Below, piece after piece: positions 9,453 to 18,804 of a stretch of 64,000 nucleotides of DNA. Every line of letters starts with the position of its first letter. Positions within the stretch are counted from its first letter, which is position 1. The notes under the pieces are model-generated. The model did not search any database and was not told the DNA's origin. It worked only from the letters and a program-made list of their open reading frames with translations. Location: assembly GCF_004348425.1 (NCBI RefSeq), contig NZ_SMKK01000005.1, positions 1 to 64,000 on the forward strand, written 5' to 3'. The stretch comes from Actinomadura sp. 7K507 (lineage in GTDB: Bacteria; Actinomycetota; Actinomycetes; Streptosporangiales; Streptosporangiaceae). The position numbers and the translations under genes are program-made.

Positions 9453-10073
9453 CGGCACCCGCCTTCCCAGGACGGCACTGACCAGGGTCGTCCGGCCGGA
9501 CGACCGGCCGGGGAGCCAGGATAGGCGGGCGCGCGAGGCGGCGACGCCGTTACCCGCCAGTCGCCGGGCGGTGACGGTGCGGCATCGCGGACCAGCCCTT
9601 CGGGGCGCAGCGGGTGAGCGCACCTCTTGACTCGGCATTGCCCCAGGTGGAAGGGGTGCGAGGAGTGGAGGGCCCTGGTCAGCGCGCCTCGGGCAGAGAT
9701 GCTTTGCGTGGTGCTTGACACGCCTGGCCGAATTCGGACACATTCTCCGGTCAACCGGGGCGGCGCCGGAACGCCTCGGGAGGTGGTCGTCCGGATTCAC
9801 GGCACCACCTCCTGAAACGGCCGGGCGATTCGAGAAGACACCTTATACTCACCGGGACTCTAAACACATAGTCTGTTGGTCGATCAAGTTCACGGATCCG
9901 ATGTGGCCGATGGCCGCCAACGGACAACCGGTGAGCCGAGCAGGGCGTCCCACTGTGCACATCGCTCTCGCCGTCCTCCTCCGGACCCGTCTACACAGGA
10001 TGTGCAGTGTCAGAATCGCTCTGGTACCTGGCTGAGACCTCACCGACGGGTCTCGTCCGGAGGGGGTAGGTCG
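9453..10073. other. Divergent intergenic region between kinase operon and DUF4011 gene
   Basis: These 620 bases separate two divergent defence-type transcription units and must hold both promoters. On the plus strand I see TTGACA at 9715-9720 and TATACT at 9844-9849, but neither has a convincing partner hexamer at 17 bases. A perfect inverted repeat lies at 9779-9812. GGAGGGGG at 10059-10066 is the ribosome site of the DUF4011 gene. No gene or RNA was recognised. Confidence 0.5.
9779..9812. repeat. Perfect 9-bp inverted repeat, spacer 16
   Basis: GGAGGTGGT at 9779-9787 is matched exactly by ACCACCTCC at 9804-9812. It sits midway between the kinase and DUF4011 genes, where a shared operator would lie. 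It could also be an RNA hairpin in one of the leaders. No regulator gene is adjacent. Confidence 0.5.
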
Positions 10074-13000
10074 ATGGCGGACTCGGTGATGGACGAAATG
10101 CCGCGCGCATCGCTGCGGAACGTGCTGGGCAAGTGGCGCGACAACCTGATCGATCTGACCGGCCGGAACCGGCTGCTGAACTTCCGGCACACCCGCACGG
10201 CCACGCTCGCCATCCGGTCACCGCAGGCGGGCGCGCTGCTGGTCGACCTCGACTCGGGCCTGCGGTTCGCGGAGCTTCCCGAGGACGACGCCGACCACGA
10301 GGGGCTGGTCACGCTCTCGGACGCCAGCGGGATCGTCACGCAGAAGAACACCCGGATCGCACTCGACGCCGCGCTCCGCAAGCTCTACCGCGACTCCAAC
10401 CAGATGTTCAACGACACCGGCCTGTGGACCCTCCAGCTCGGGACGGCGTTCCTCAAGTGGCGCGAGCCCGGCGCGGAAGGCTTCAGCCTGGCGCCGCTGC
10501 TGCTCGTCCCGGTGCGGCTCGACCGGCTCGGCCCCGGCGTGTTCAGGCTGGTCACAGAGCAGAGCGAGGACGCCGTTCCCAACCCGGCGCTCGCCGTCAA
10601 GATGGGGCAGCTCGGCCTCGACTGGCCCGACCCCGACAGTATGAAGGACCTCCACGGCACCCTCTCCGCCGTGCGCGCCGCCGTCGCGGAACACCCGGAC
10701 TGGGAGGTCAACGACGACGTCGTGCTCGCCACCTTCCGCGCCCACAAGGAGGCGATGTACCGGGACCTGCTCGACCACGAGGACCAGATCCTGGCCCATC
10801 CCCTGGTACAGGCCATCGGGCTCGGCGAGGCCGCGCGCCTGCCCGAGGACGAGCTGTACTTCGAACCCGCCGACGCCGACAGGATCGACGAACTCCAGCC
10901 TCCCGAGCTGACGCCCCTCGTCCTGGACGCCGACTCGTCGCAGCGTCAATGCGTCGCGGCGGCGCTCGACGGCCGGTCGTTCATCATGGACGGCCCGCCC
11001 GGCACCGGAAAGAGCCAGACGATCGCGAACATGATCGCGGCGCTCATGCATCAGGGCCGCAGTGTCCTCTTCGTCAGCGAGAAGGCGGCCGCGCTGGACG
11101 TGGTCCGCAACCGACTGGACTCCGTGGGGCTCGGGGCCTTCGTCCTGGCGCTGCACAGCCACCACGCGAGCCGCAAGGAGGTCGCGAAGACGCTGGGAAA
11201 CGCCCTCGCGCAGCGTCCCAAGGCCGTCAGCTCCGGCGCGGACGAGGACCGGCAACGCCTCCTGCGCACCCGCCAGGAACTCTCCGCCTACGCGGCGGCG
11301 ATGAACGAGACCCGGCCACCGCTCGGCCTGACACTCCACGACGTGATCGGGCGGCTCAGCGCACTGGCCGATGTGCCGCCGCTGCCGACCGCGCTGCCGG
11401 ACGGCCTGACCGCAGGCGGGCTCCAGGACGTCCGCGCCGCCGCGGAGAGACTCGGCGACGCGTGGCGTCCCGTCTCCGACGGTTCCGGCTTCGCGTGGCG
11501 GGACCTCACCGGGAGCGGTCAGCCGCAGCCGCGCCTGCAACTTCTGCGCGAGGCCGCCGACGCGCTCCAGCGCCGCCTCGCCGCACACGATGACCTCACC
11601 GGGCCGCTGGGCCTTACCGAACTCGGCGCCACCGAGCGGCTGCTCGCCCTGCTCGACGCCACGGCCGCCCGTCCCGACGTCCCGGAGGCGTGGCTCACCG
11701 CCCCCGGGCTGCCGGCGCTGCGAGCCGAGGTGTCGGAGTTCGTCACCCGGCTCGGCGCACTGCGCGCCTCGACCGCCGCCGTCGCTGCAGAGGTCGGACC
11801 GGGATGGGACCACCTGCCACCCGGCATCGACACCGAGCCGTCCTCCGAGGAGACGGCGCTGGCCGGGCTGGCGACGGAGGGACTCGACCTGCCGGGGCTC
11901 ACCGAGGAGTGGCTCCGCGGACTCGGCGTCGACTTCCGGGACCAGGCGGCGATGCTGCGCGACGCCCAGGCGTCCCTGGCCGACATCGCCGCCGTCTACG
12001 GGATGCCCGCACCGGTCACCGTCGAGCAAGCCCTCGCCCTCTGCCGGCTGACCGAGTTCGCGCGATGGCCGCACCGCCCCGAAGCGGACTGGCTGACGAG
12101 CGACCGCAGGTCCGCCGCCATCCTCGCAGCCGCCAATCTCGAAGGCCGCGTGAACGTCCTCGTCCAGGCCAGAGCCGCGGCGGCCCAGGTGTTCACCGAG
12201 AACATCTTCACCGTTCCCGACTTTCCCGGCCTCGTCCGGCGGTTCGGCGAGACCTCCGCGCTCGGGAAGCTGTCCGGCGCCCATCGTGGCGACAAGCGGC
12301 TGCTCGCCGGACTGACCGTGTCGGGTGAATGGACCAAGGAGGCCGCCGAACGGCTTCCACAGGCACTCGCCTGGTACGACGCCGCCACGGCACTGCATCA
12401 GGCGGCCGCGTCCCAGAGCCCGCTCCTCGGACGTTACTGGCAGGGCGAGCACACCGACTTCCGGCTCGTCCACGGGCTGCTGGAGGGCGCCGAGGAGATG
12501 GGCCGGCTCACCGCGGGACTGAACTCCCCGTCCGCTCTCGCGGAGCAGGTCAGCGCCGGCGGACGGCCGGACGCGGGCGCCTGCGCCGCCGCCGACCACG
12601 TCCGCGAGCGGCTCGACCGGTGGCGGCGGACGCTCGTCCCGGCGCCGCGGCCCGGCGGACGTCCGAGGCTCGCGGCCGGGACCCTCGCCGACGCCGCCGC
12701 CTGGTACTCGGCCCACCTCGGGCCGCTGGCCGCCGCCGCCGAGCTGATCGCCGAGGTGCGGCCGGTGCTCGGGGCCCCGGCGGCCCTCACCCTTGGGCAG
12801 GCGCGCGGCATCGCCGCCCGGGTGGAGGCGGTGCGTGCCGAACGCGAGGCGTTCCTGGCTCAGAGGGCTCGGTACGAGCGGTTGCTGGGTGCTCTCTACG
12901 CGGGACTGGAAACCGACACGACCGGACTCTCCGGCGCACTCGAATGGGCCGCAGGTGTCCGGGCGCCGGACGAGCCCCTGCCCGAACAGGCCGCCCGCGC

Positions 13001-15536
13001 GCTGCTCGCCGCCCGTCCCGACGAGGAACTGCGCAGGGTGTGGACCGAGTTCCGCGCCGCCGTCACCGACTTCGCCCAGCTGTTCGGCACCGCACGGCGG
13101 TCCGACCTGCACGCCCGGCTCACCGGCACCGCCGCGGCGTTCGACGAACTCACCGGCCTGCTCGCCGCCGACCGGTCCGGCCCCGAGGAGTGGCGCTCCT
13201 TCCACGAAGCCCGCGACACCCTGCGCCGGCACGGGCTCGACGGGCTGGTCGGCCGGGCCGCCGAGAAGGGACTGGACGGCGCCGACTTCCCGCGGGCCGT
13301 CGAACGGGCCGTCCTCGAAGCCTGGGCCGAGCAGGTCATGGGCGGCGACTCCCGCCTCACCCCCGTCCGGGCGGTCGAACGGGACAAGCTCGTCGAACGG
13401 TTCCGCGACCTCGACCGGGCCCTGGTGGCCAACGCCCACGCGCAGGTGATCGAGGCGTGCAACGCGCGCCGTCCCCGGCCCAACGTCGGGCAGGCCGCCG
13501 TCATCCAGCGGGAGGCCGAGAAGAAGGGCAGGCACATGCCCGTGCGGACGCTGCTCGACAGGACCTCCGACATCGTCCCGCTTGTGAAACCGTGCCTGAT
13601 GATGAGCCCGCTGACGGTCAGCCAGTTCCTGCCGCCCGGATACCGCTTCGACGTCGTCATCTTCGACGAGGCGTCCCAAGTGCTCCCCCAGGACGCCGTC
13701 AACTGCGTCTACCGGGGCGGCTCGCTCATCGTGGCGGGCGACCAGAAGCAGCTGCCGCCGACCGACTTCTTCGCCCAGACCGACGACTCCGACGACGACG
13801 AGTACGACGAGGACGTCCCCGACTCCTTCGACTCGCTCCTCGACATGTGCAAGGGCAGCGGCCTCATCCGGAGCCTGCCGCTGTCCTGGCACTACCGGAG
13901 CCGTCACGAGGGACTCATCGCGTTCAGCAACCGCCGGTTCTACGGCGGCGGCCTGGTGACGTTCCCCGGTGCGTTCGAGTCCGGCGATGACGTCGGCGTC
14001 ACGTTCACCAAGGTGCCGGGTGTCTACGAACGGGGACGCAGCCGCCGCAACCCGATCGAGGCGGACGCCGTCGCCGAACGCGTCCTGCACCACTACCGGA
14101 CGCGGCCGAACCTCAGCCTCGGCGTCGTGGCGATGTCGGACGCGCAGGCGCACGCCATCGAAGAGGCCGTGGAACGGGCCCGGGACGGCCATCCCGAGCT
14201 GGAGCCGTTCTTCTCCGAGGACCGGCTCAACGGGTTCTTCGTCAAGAACCTGGAGACCGTCCAAGGCGACGAGCGGGACGTCGTCATCATCTCGGTGGGG
14301 TACGGGCCCGGTCCCGACGGGCGGCTCACCATGGCGTTCGGCCCCCTCAACCGGGAGAACGGCTGGCGGCGCCTCAACGTCGCCGTGACCCGCGCCCGGC
14401 ACCGCGTCGAAGTCATCTCGTCGATATCCGGCTCCGACATCAAGGAGGGCACCAACAGGAGCCGCGAGCATTTCAAAAAGTACCTCGACTACGCCGAGCG
14501 CGGGCCCGCCGTTCTGGAGCAGGGGCCGATCGCCGACGACGCGGCGCCCGAGAGCCCGTTCGAGGAATCCGTGCTGGACGTCCTGGCGGACCGGGGCTAC
14601 GACGTCCAGCCGCAGGTCGGCGTGGGCGGCTACCGGATCGACATGGCGGTACGCCATCCCGCCATGCCGGGGCGGTTCGCGCTGGGCATCGAATGCGACG
14701 GGGCGATGTACCACTCGTCCAAGGCCGCGAGGGACCGCGACCGCCTGCGGGAAGAGGTGCTGAGCGGGCTCGGCTGGGAGCTGCACCGCATCTGGGGCAC
14801 CGACTGGTACCGCAACCGTCCGGAAGCGGAGACCCGGCTGCGGCAAGCCGTCGAATCGGCCATCGCCGCGATGGCCGAGGAGCCCGAACCCGACGACGAT
14901 GAAGGCCCGATCGTGGTCGTCCCCGAGCCGCCCTCCGCGGCCGAGCCGCCCCGGGTGACCATGGAATCCGCCGACGATGGGCAGCCCCGCGACTGGGCCG
15001 CGCGCTACCGCCGCGCACGCGTCGAAGGGCACCTCTACTACTACGAGATGCACGAGCCGGAATCACTCGGCCTGCTCCAGCGGCTCTTCCGCGAGACCCT
15101 AGAAGCCGAGGCGCCCGTTCAACGCGAACTCCTCTACCGGAGGGCGGCGACGGTATGGGGCATCGAACGGATCGGCTCGCGCATCCGCGCCAACCTCGAC
15201 AGGGCGCTCGACGGCCTGCTCGGGGCCGACCGCGACGTCGAACAGGACGGCGACACCATCACCCTGCGGGACCGCCCGGTCATCCCGCGCGAGCCCGGAG
15301 ACGGAGTGGCCCGGAAGGTCGCCGAGGTGCCTCCCGCGGAGCGGCGGATGGCCCTGCTCGAGATCATCGCCGAATCCCCCGGCATGAACGAGACCGAGCT
15401 GACCACCCACACCGCCCGGTTCTTCGGCTGGAATCGCCGCGGCTCCGACATCGCACGCGCATTCGAGCAGGACCTGCTGGAACTCAAGGAGGAGGGCCGG
15501 ATCGACGGCCTGCCGGACCGCATCGTCCTGGGCTGA
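10074..15536 (+). CDS. DUF4011-helicase-nuclease fusion defence protein, 1820 aa
   Basis: A single-gene, multi-domain protein. Residues 15-60 are the DUF4011 start (KWRDNLIDLTGRNRLLNF). An SF1 helicase follows: Walker A GPPGTGKSQT near 306, DEASQ near 1197, AGDQKQLPP near 1220, and motif VI NVAVTRARHR near 1435. A PD-(D/E)xK/Vsr-like nuclease (REase_MTES_1575) spans about 1490-1600, with PFEESVLDVL and IECDGAMYHSS. A DUF3320-like tail starts near 1655. An acidic insert (DDSDDDEYDEDVPDSFD) follows the QLPP motif. The ATG at 10074 was chosen for GGAGGGGG 7 bases upstream, although the frame stays open upstream. DUF4011-helicase-Vsr proteins are reported as stand-alone antiphage systems (named Hhe, as I recall). 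It diverges from the kinase-helicase-methylase operon, and the two may be independent systems in one island. Confidence 0.88.
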   Translation: MADSVMDEMPRASLRNVLGKWRDNLIDLTGRNRLLNFRHTRTATLAIRSPQAGALLVDLDSGLRFAELPEDDADHEGLVTLSDASGIVTQKNTRIALDAALRKLYRDSNQMFNDTGLWTLQLGTAFLKWREPGAEGFSLAPLLLVPVRLDRLGPGVFRLVTEQSEDAVPNPALAVKMGQLGLDWPDPDSMKDLHGTLSAVRAAVAEHPDWEVNDDVVLATFRAHKEAMYRDLLDHEDQILAHPLVQAIGLGEAARLPEDELYFEPADADRIDELQPPELTPLVLDADSSQRQCVAAALDGRSFIMDGPPGTGKSQTIANMIAALMHQGRSVLFVSEKAAALDVVRNRLDSVGLGAFVLALHSHHASRKEVAKTLGNALAQRPKAVSSGADEDRQRLLRTRQELSAYAAAMNETRPPLGLTLHDVIGRLSALADVPPLPTALPDGLTAGGLQDVRAAAERLGDAWRPVSDGSGFAWRDLTGSGQPQPRLQLLREAADALQRRLAAHDDLTGPLGLTELGATERLLALLDATAARPDVPEAWLTAPGLPALRAEVSEFVTRLGALRASTAAVAAEVGPGWDHLPPGIDTEPSSEETALAGLATEGLDLPGLTEEWLRGLGVDFRDQAAMLRDAQASLADIAAVYGMPAPVTVEQALALCRLTEFARWPHRPEADWLTSDRRSAAILAAANLEGRVNVLVQARAAAAQVFTENIFTVPDFPGLVRRFGETSALGKLSGAHRGDKRLLAGLTVSGEWTKEAAERLPQALAWYDAATALHQAAASQSPLLGRYWQGEHTDFRLVHGLLEGAEEMGRLTAGLNSPSALAEQVSAGGRPDAGACAAADHVRERLDRWRRTLVPAPRPGGRPRLAAGTLADAAAWYSAHLGPLAAAAELIAEVRPVLGAPAALTLGQARGIAARVEAVRAEREAFLAQRARYERLLGALYAGLETDTTGLSGALEWAAGVRAPDEPLPEQAARALLAARPDEELRRVWTEFRAAVTDFAQLFGTARRSDLHARLTGTAAAFDELTGLLAADRSGPEEWRSFHEARDTLRRHGLDGLVGRAAEKGLDGADFPRAVERAVLEAWAEQVMGGDSRLTPVRAVERDKLVERFRDLDRALVANAHAQVIEACNARRPRPNVGQAAVIQREAEKKGRHMPVRTLLDRTSDIVPLVKPCLMMSPLTVSQFLPPGYRFDVVIFDEASQVLPQDAVNCVYRGGSLIVAGDQKQLPPTDFFAQTDDSDDDEYDEDVPDSFDSLLDMCKGSGLIRSLPLSWHYRSRHEGLIAFSNRRFYGGGLVTFPGAFESGDDVGVTFTKVPGVYERGRSRRNPIEADAVAERVLHHYRTRPNLSLGVVAMSDAQAHAIEEAVERARDGHPELEPFFSEDRLNGFFVKNLETVQGDERDVVIISVGYGPGPDGRLTMAFGPLNRENGWRRLNVAVTRARHRVEVISSISGSDIKEGTNRSREHFKKYLDYAERGPAVLEQGPIADDAAPESPFEESVLDVLADRGYDVQPQVGVGGYRIDMAVRHPAMPGRFALGIECDGAMYHSSKAARDRDRLREEVLSGLGWELHRIWGTDWYRNRPEAETRLRQAVESAIAAMAEEPEPDDDEGPIVVVPEPPSAAEPPRVTMESADDGQPRDWAARYRRARVEGHLYYYEMHEPESLGLLQRLFRETLEAEAPVQRELLYRRAATVWGIERIGSRIRANLDRALDGLLGADRDVEQDGDTITLRDRPVIPREPGDGVARKVAEVPPAERRMALLEIIAESPGMNETELTTHTARFFGWNRRGSDIARAFEQDLLELKEEGRIDGLPDRIVLG

Positions 15537-15581
15537 GCGGCCTCTCGCCCGCCGGTACGCGGTCCTGCGCGTGCTGGAGAG

Positions 15582-16559
15582 TCATGGGGAGCCGGACGCG
15601 CCGAGCCTGATCCAGGCGTCCGGGGCCTCCAGGCAGTCCATCGAGTCGGGACGCAGGCCCGCGTACACCAGGCAGTGCACGATGGCGCTGCCGCGCGAGG
15701 CGAAAGCCGCCAGAACGTCGCGGGCGGTGGCGTCGGAGTCCGGGTCGTAGCCGGGGTGCAGGTCCCAATTGATCAGCTTGCCGTTCTCGGCGATGCTTCC
15801 CTGGTTGCCGCTCTTGGGGTTGGCATACAGGCCGCAGGCGAACGTTCCCGGCGTCACCGCTTCCATGACTTCGCGGGCGCGGTACGCCCAAGGCTGGGCG
15901 ATCACGCAACCGCCGGGAACGTCGGTGAAACCGAGGACATCCATATCGCCGCAGAAGTCCAACTCGTACCACGGAACGTCGTCGCTCACGACGATGACCT
16001 CGCCGACGTTCAACCGTTGCAGCGCCTGCACGGCCGTGAGGTCCGCCACGCACGCCACCGAGAACCCGTCGTAGGGGATGCCGGAGAACACCTCGGCCAA
16101 CTCCGGCCCGCTCTCGGCCATCGCACGTTCCCGCGGCGTGAGCATCTGCCCCTGGGGAACCTCGAAGAAGTCATCGAGCGAGGCCGCCAGGCCGAGCCTT
16201 CCCGGCGACCAGCCGTCCATCATCGGCAGCCACGGGTCCGCGCCCGATTCCATCAGCACCAGGACGTTGTCGTCGCGGTGGTGATAGACGGCGTTCCACA
16301 GGGCACTGCGGCCCTGGCAGAGAGCATCGACGTCGCGGGCGCGGCTCGCCAGCTCGAACACCACCTCCGGCGAGCCCTCCTGCGCGGCGACGTGCAGCGG
16401 GGTTTTGTACTGCCACAGTTCACCGCAGGGATCGGCCCCGGCGTCCAAGCGCCGGCGGAACTCATCCAGATCGGCGAAGTCGCCGTGGACGATGCCCGAC
16501 CAGTCCGCCTGAGGGCCGGTCATCGCGGGGTGGTCCGGGCTTCCGGGGGTCGAGTTCAT
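15582..16559 (-). CDS. Ankyrin-repeat protein, 325 aa
   Basis: Two ankyrin-like repeats are visible in the first third: TPLHVAAQEGSPEVVFELA, and a second repeat ending with the turn LVLMESGADPWLP. The remaining 190 residues contain no domain I recognise but are cysteine- and tryptophan-containing and look globular. There is no signal peptide, so it is probably cytoplasmic. The first ATG (16559) has only a weak ribosome site, and Met13 is an equally possible start. The gene converges on the DUF4011 gene with 45 bases between stops. Ankyrin proteins are common near actinomycete conflict genes, but nothing ties this one to them functionally. Confidence 0.75.
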   Translation of the reverse strand: MNSTPGSPDHPAMTGPQADWSGIVHGDFADLDEFRRRLDAGADPCGELWQYKTPLHVAAQEGSPEVVFELASRARDVDALCQGRSALWNAVYHHRDDNVLVLMESGADPWLPMMDGWSPGRLGLAASLDDFFEVPQGQMLTPRERAMAESGPELAEVFSGIPYDGFSVACVADLTAVQALQRLNVGEVIVVSDDVPWYELDFCGDMDVLGFTDVPGGCVIAQPWAYRAREVMEAVTPGTFACGLYANPKSGNQGSIAENGKLINWDLHPGYDPDSDATARDVLAAFASRGSAIVHCLVYAGLRPDSMDCLEAPDAWIRLGASGSP

Positions 16560-16732
16560 TCCCAGAACCTAACGTCAGGTCGCGACATTCTTCGGGTATG
16601 CGGCAGGACGGTCGGCCGCCGCTCGGCGCACGGTCCTTTCGGCGCGTGCGGCCCAGTGCGGCGACCGTCGTGGGCGCCGCGAGCTAGGCGTATCCGACCA
16701 GGTGACAGACTGCGATGCCGCCCGGCAGTGGG

Positions 16733-17323
16733 CTATTCCTTGACGGGCTTGCCGTCCTGGTCGAGGCGGGTGTGGCCGAGTGGCTTCACGTTCGGGCGGT
16801 TCGGTAGCGGCTGGTCGTAGAGCAGCACGTTGATTCCCAGCCCGGCCGTGTACTCGACGTAGGAGTTGGTCGTCGCGTCGATGCCGTAGTAGCGGCTGCA
16901 GTCGCCCTGGCCGTAGTACACGCCGTCGACGGCCGGGGCCTTGCGCACGACGCCCGCGTCACCGGTGCCGCTGACCTTGTCCGGGGGCGTGAGGCTGACG
17001 CAGTACGGCACCGGCAGGCCCTTGAACACGTAGTAGCCGAGCAGGTCACCGTCGCCGTTCTGCAGGTAGACGTAACTCAGCTTCCCGGGCTTGCTCCAGG
17101 TTTTGATCCAGTAGTTGGCCGTGTTCCGGGTCGGCGAGTAGCTCATGGTCTGGCTCGGCTGCTGCGCCACCAGTCGTGAATACCCGCCCGTGGTGCGGTC
17201 CTGCTCCTTGTCGTCGGCGCCTTCCGTGCAGCCGGCGAGGACGGCCATGGCCACGCCCGCGAGGGCCAGCAGGACGAGGAAGCGCCTCAGGTCCGCGCGG
17301 GTGATGGTGAACTCGACGTGCAC
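16733..17323 (-). CDS. Putative lipoprotein, 196 aa
   Basis: The N-terminus has a positively charged stretch, a hydrophobic core and the lipobox LAGC near residue 29, so it should be anchored outside the membrane. The mature part is rich in Tyr, Gly and Asn and matches no family I recognise. GTG 17323 is preferred because AAGGAG (17329-17334) lies 5 bases before it. The start lies inside the upstream membrane-protein gene, giving a 37-base overlap, so the two are surely co-transcribed and probably translationally coupled. Confidence 0.75.
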   Translation of the reverse strand: MHVEFTITRADLRRFLVLLALAGVAMAVLAGCTEGADDKEQDRTTGGYSRLVAQQPSQTMSYSPTRNTANYWIKTWSKPGKLSYVYLQNGDGDLLGYYVFKGLPVPYCVSLTPPDKVSGTGDAGVVRKAPAVDGVYYGQGDCSRYYGIDATTNSYVEYTAGLGINVLLYDQPLPNRPNVKPLGHTRLDQDGKPVKE

Positions 17324-17799
17324 GATGTCTCCTTGGTGCTCGGACTGAGGCGGTACGGCAGTCCCGAACTCCGGAACCGGCCCTCGGTGTGCTTCTTCGC
17401 GGCATCCGCGTTGTACTGGTTGATGTTCGCGGCCCGGTTGTTCTCCAGCGCCGTGATCGACGCGTTGATCTGCAAGGCGCGCTCTTCGGTGGGCTTCGGT
17501 TCCGACGCCAGCTCGCGCCGCAGGTTCCTCAGCGACGCCTCGTCGGACTGCACCTGGGCGCACAGGTCATGGAAATGGTCGTAGGCGGCGATCCGGTAGT
17601 CCCCGCTTCCCTCGACCGACTCCCGCTGCTCGGCCGCGCCGCGCCACGGCGCCGTGGTCTTGGAGAAGAGGCCCCAGCCGAACACGTACATGACGCTGAG
17701 GACGAGGACGACGACGATCGCCACGACACCGGTCTTGAGGACGATGCCACCGTGGCGGACCGCGTCCCTGAGGGTGTATTCGAGATCGTCGTCGGACAT
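17287..17799 (-). CDS. Single-pass membrane protein, 170 aa
   Basis: One strong transmembrane helix lies at about residues 22-45. It is followed by an extracytoplasmic, helix-rich part with charged heptads (QSDEASLRNLRRELAS) that may form a coiled coil. GAAGGGA lies just upstream of ATG 17799. Its 3' end overlaps the start of the lipoprotein gene, which suggests the two products form an envelope complex. No family is recognised. Confidence 0.7.
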   Translation of the reverse strand: MSDDDLEYTLRDAVRHGGIVLKTGVVAIVVVLVLSVMYVFGWGLFSKTTAPWRGAAEQRESVEGSGDYRIAAYDHFHDLCAQVQSDEASLRNLRRELASEPKPTEERALQINASITALENNRAANINQYNADAAKKHTEGRFRSSGLPYRLSPSTKETSCTSSSPSPART

Positions 17800-18094
17800 G
17801 CGCAGTCCCTTCGTCGTCGTTGCTGAGCAGCCGAGGCGCCATCGGTTGAGCCGCGGCCGAACCCCTCCGGGGCGGCCGTCATGCCACTCCGGCGGTCTGG
17901 GCTACGAACCTCGGATCTTTGCGGGGGGCGGGTTCGTCGACGGCGCGCAGGCCCGACGGGAAGCGGCGATGAGGGCGGGAGGCTGAGACCGAGGCTGCTC
18001 GGGGTCCTGCAACGGGCGGGGGCGGCGGGGCACGCATGAACGATAGCCCCGGCGGCGGGGGCCGCGGGGCCCATTCTCACCGGAAAGTCAGCAT

Positions 18095-18422
18095 ATGCTC
18101 ACTCTTGGCGAAGAGCTTGGTGATCTCGGCTGCGAACCGCGTCCCAGCCCTTCGCCGGACACCGGGGAGCTCGCAGTGCGGGCGGCGCTCGGGCTCGCGG
18201 TGGCGCTGTGACGCCACCGAATGCGCCCGACGTCTGGGCGTCAGCGTGGAGCGGTTCAAGCGGGCGGCGACCGCGGCGAGGCTGATGCCGGTCGCCGAAG
18301 AAGACGTCCACCGATACGGAAGAGTCCTGCACATTCTCTACTACCGGGCGGGTGATCTGGATGCCCCGCCGACCACGTCCGCGCGGACGTTGAGTTACGA
18401 GCCGCCGCCACCACCGTTGTGA
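18095..18422 (+). CDS. Small HTH-like protein, probably read through a +1 frameshift
   Basis: ATG 18095, with GGAAAG 7 bases upstream, opens a protein-like frame (MLTLGEELGDLGCEP and on to ALGLAVAL) that stops at TGA 18209-18211. One base further on, a second frame continues with DATECARRLGVSVERFKRAA, which looks like a helix-turn-helix, and runs to TGA 18420-18422. A start for the second part alone (GTG 18120) gives an unconvincing N-terminus. The best reading is one protein of about 108 residues split by a single frameshift at CTG-TGA-C: a mutation, a sequencing error or a programmed shift. The stop overlaps the next gene by 4 bases (GTGA). Confidence 0.4.
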
Positions 18423-18736
18423 TCGAACTCCAGCGGGCGGCCACGGAGGTGATCCGCCAGGACGAGGTGCGGCGTGACGCCGTCCTCGACTCGGCCGCTA
18501 AAGCCACGTCGCGGCTCAGCGACGCCACTGTGGCCGAGTTGCCCGGATTGTCCGAGGACGTGGTTCGCGAACTCCGGATAGGCAAAGGCTCATGGAAGAC
18601 CGCGTACGTGAGACAGCTGCTGCGTCGCCGTCCAGCCTGGTCCATCGCCGAAGAGGCCGCATGGACCGAGGCAGCGCGGCGTCGGAAGAAGAGAGAGACC
18701 CGCAAGCGGCAAAGGAAAAAGCACAAGCCTGGATGA
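18419..18736 (+). CDS. Small basic hypothetical protein, 105 aa
   Basis: GTG 18419 overlaps the stop of the preceding HTH-like frame by 4 bases, a typical coupled arrangement. The product is helical and ends in a very basic tail (RRRKKRETRKRQRKKHKPG), which suggests nucleic acid binding. The middle contains a short LSDATVAELPGLSEDVVREL segment that may be a helix-turn-helix. No family was recognised. It and its partner look like accessory or mobile DNA genes. Confidence 0.45.
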   Translation: MIELQRAATEVIRQDEVRRDAVLDSAAKATSRLSDATVAELPGLSEDVVRELRIGKGSWKTAYVRQLLRRRPAWSIAEEAAWTEAARRRKKRETRKRQRKKHKPG

Positions 18737-18804
18737 ACTTCCACCCCCTGCGGGAAGGCCCGCCCGGAGTAGTGACCAATGGGCCGCCGGGCTCTTGGCT
18801 GAGA

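Noticed and set aside
9715-9849. TTGACA at 9715 and TATACT at 9844 as a promoter pair
   Set aside because: They are 123 bases apart and neither has a good partner hexamer at 16-18 bases.
10218-15053. Long minus-strand open frame opposite the DUF4011 gene
   Set aside because: It is an antisense shadow of the high-GC gene: no ribosome site, repetitive Gly/Val/Asp/Glu composition and no domain, whereas the plus strand holds clear helicase motifs.
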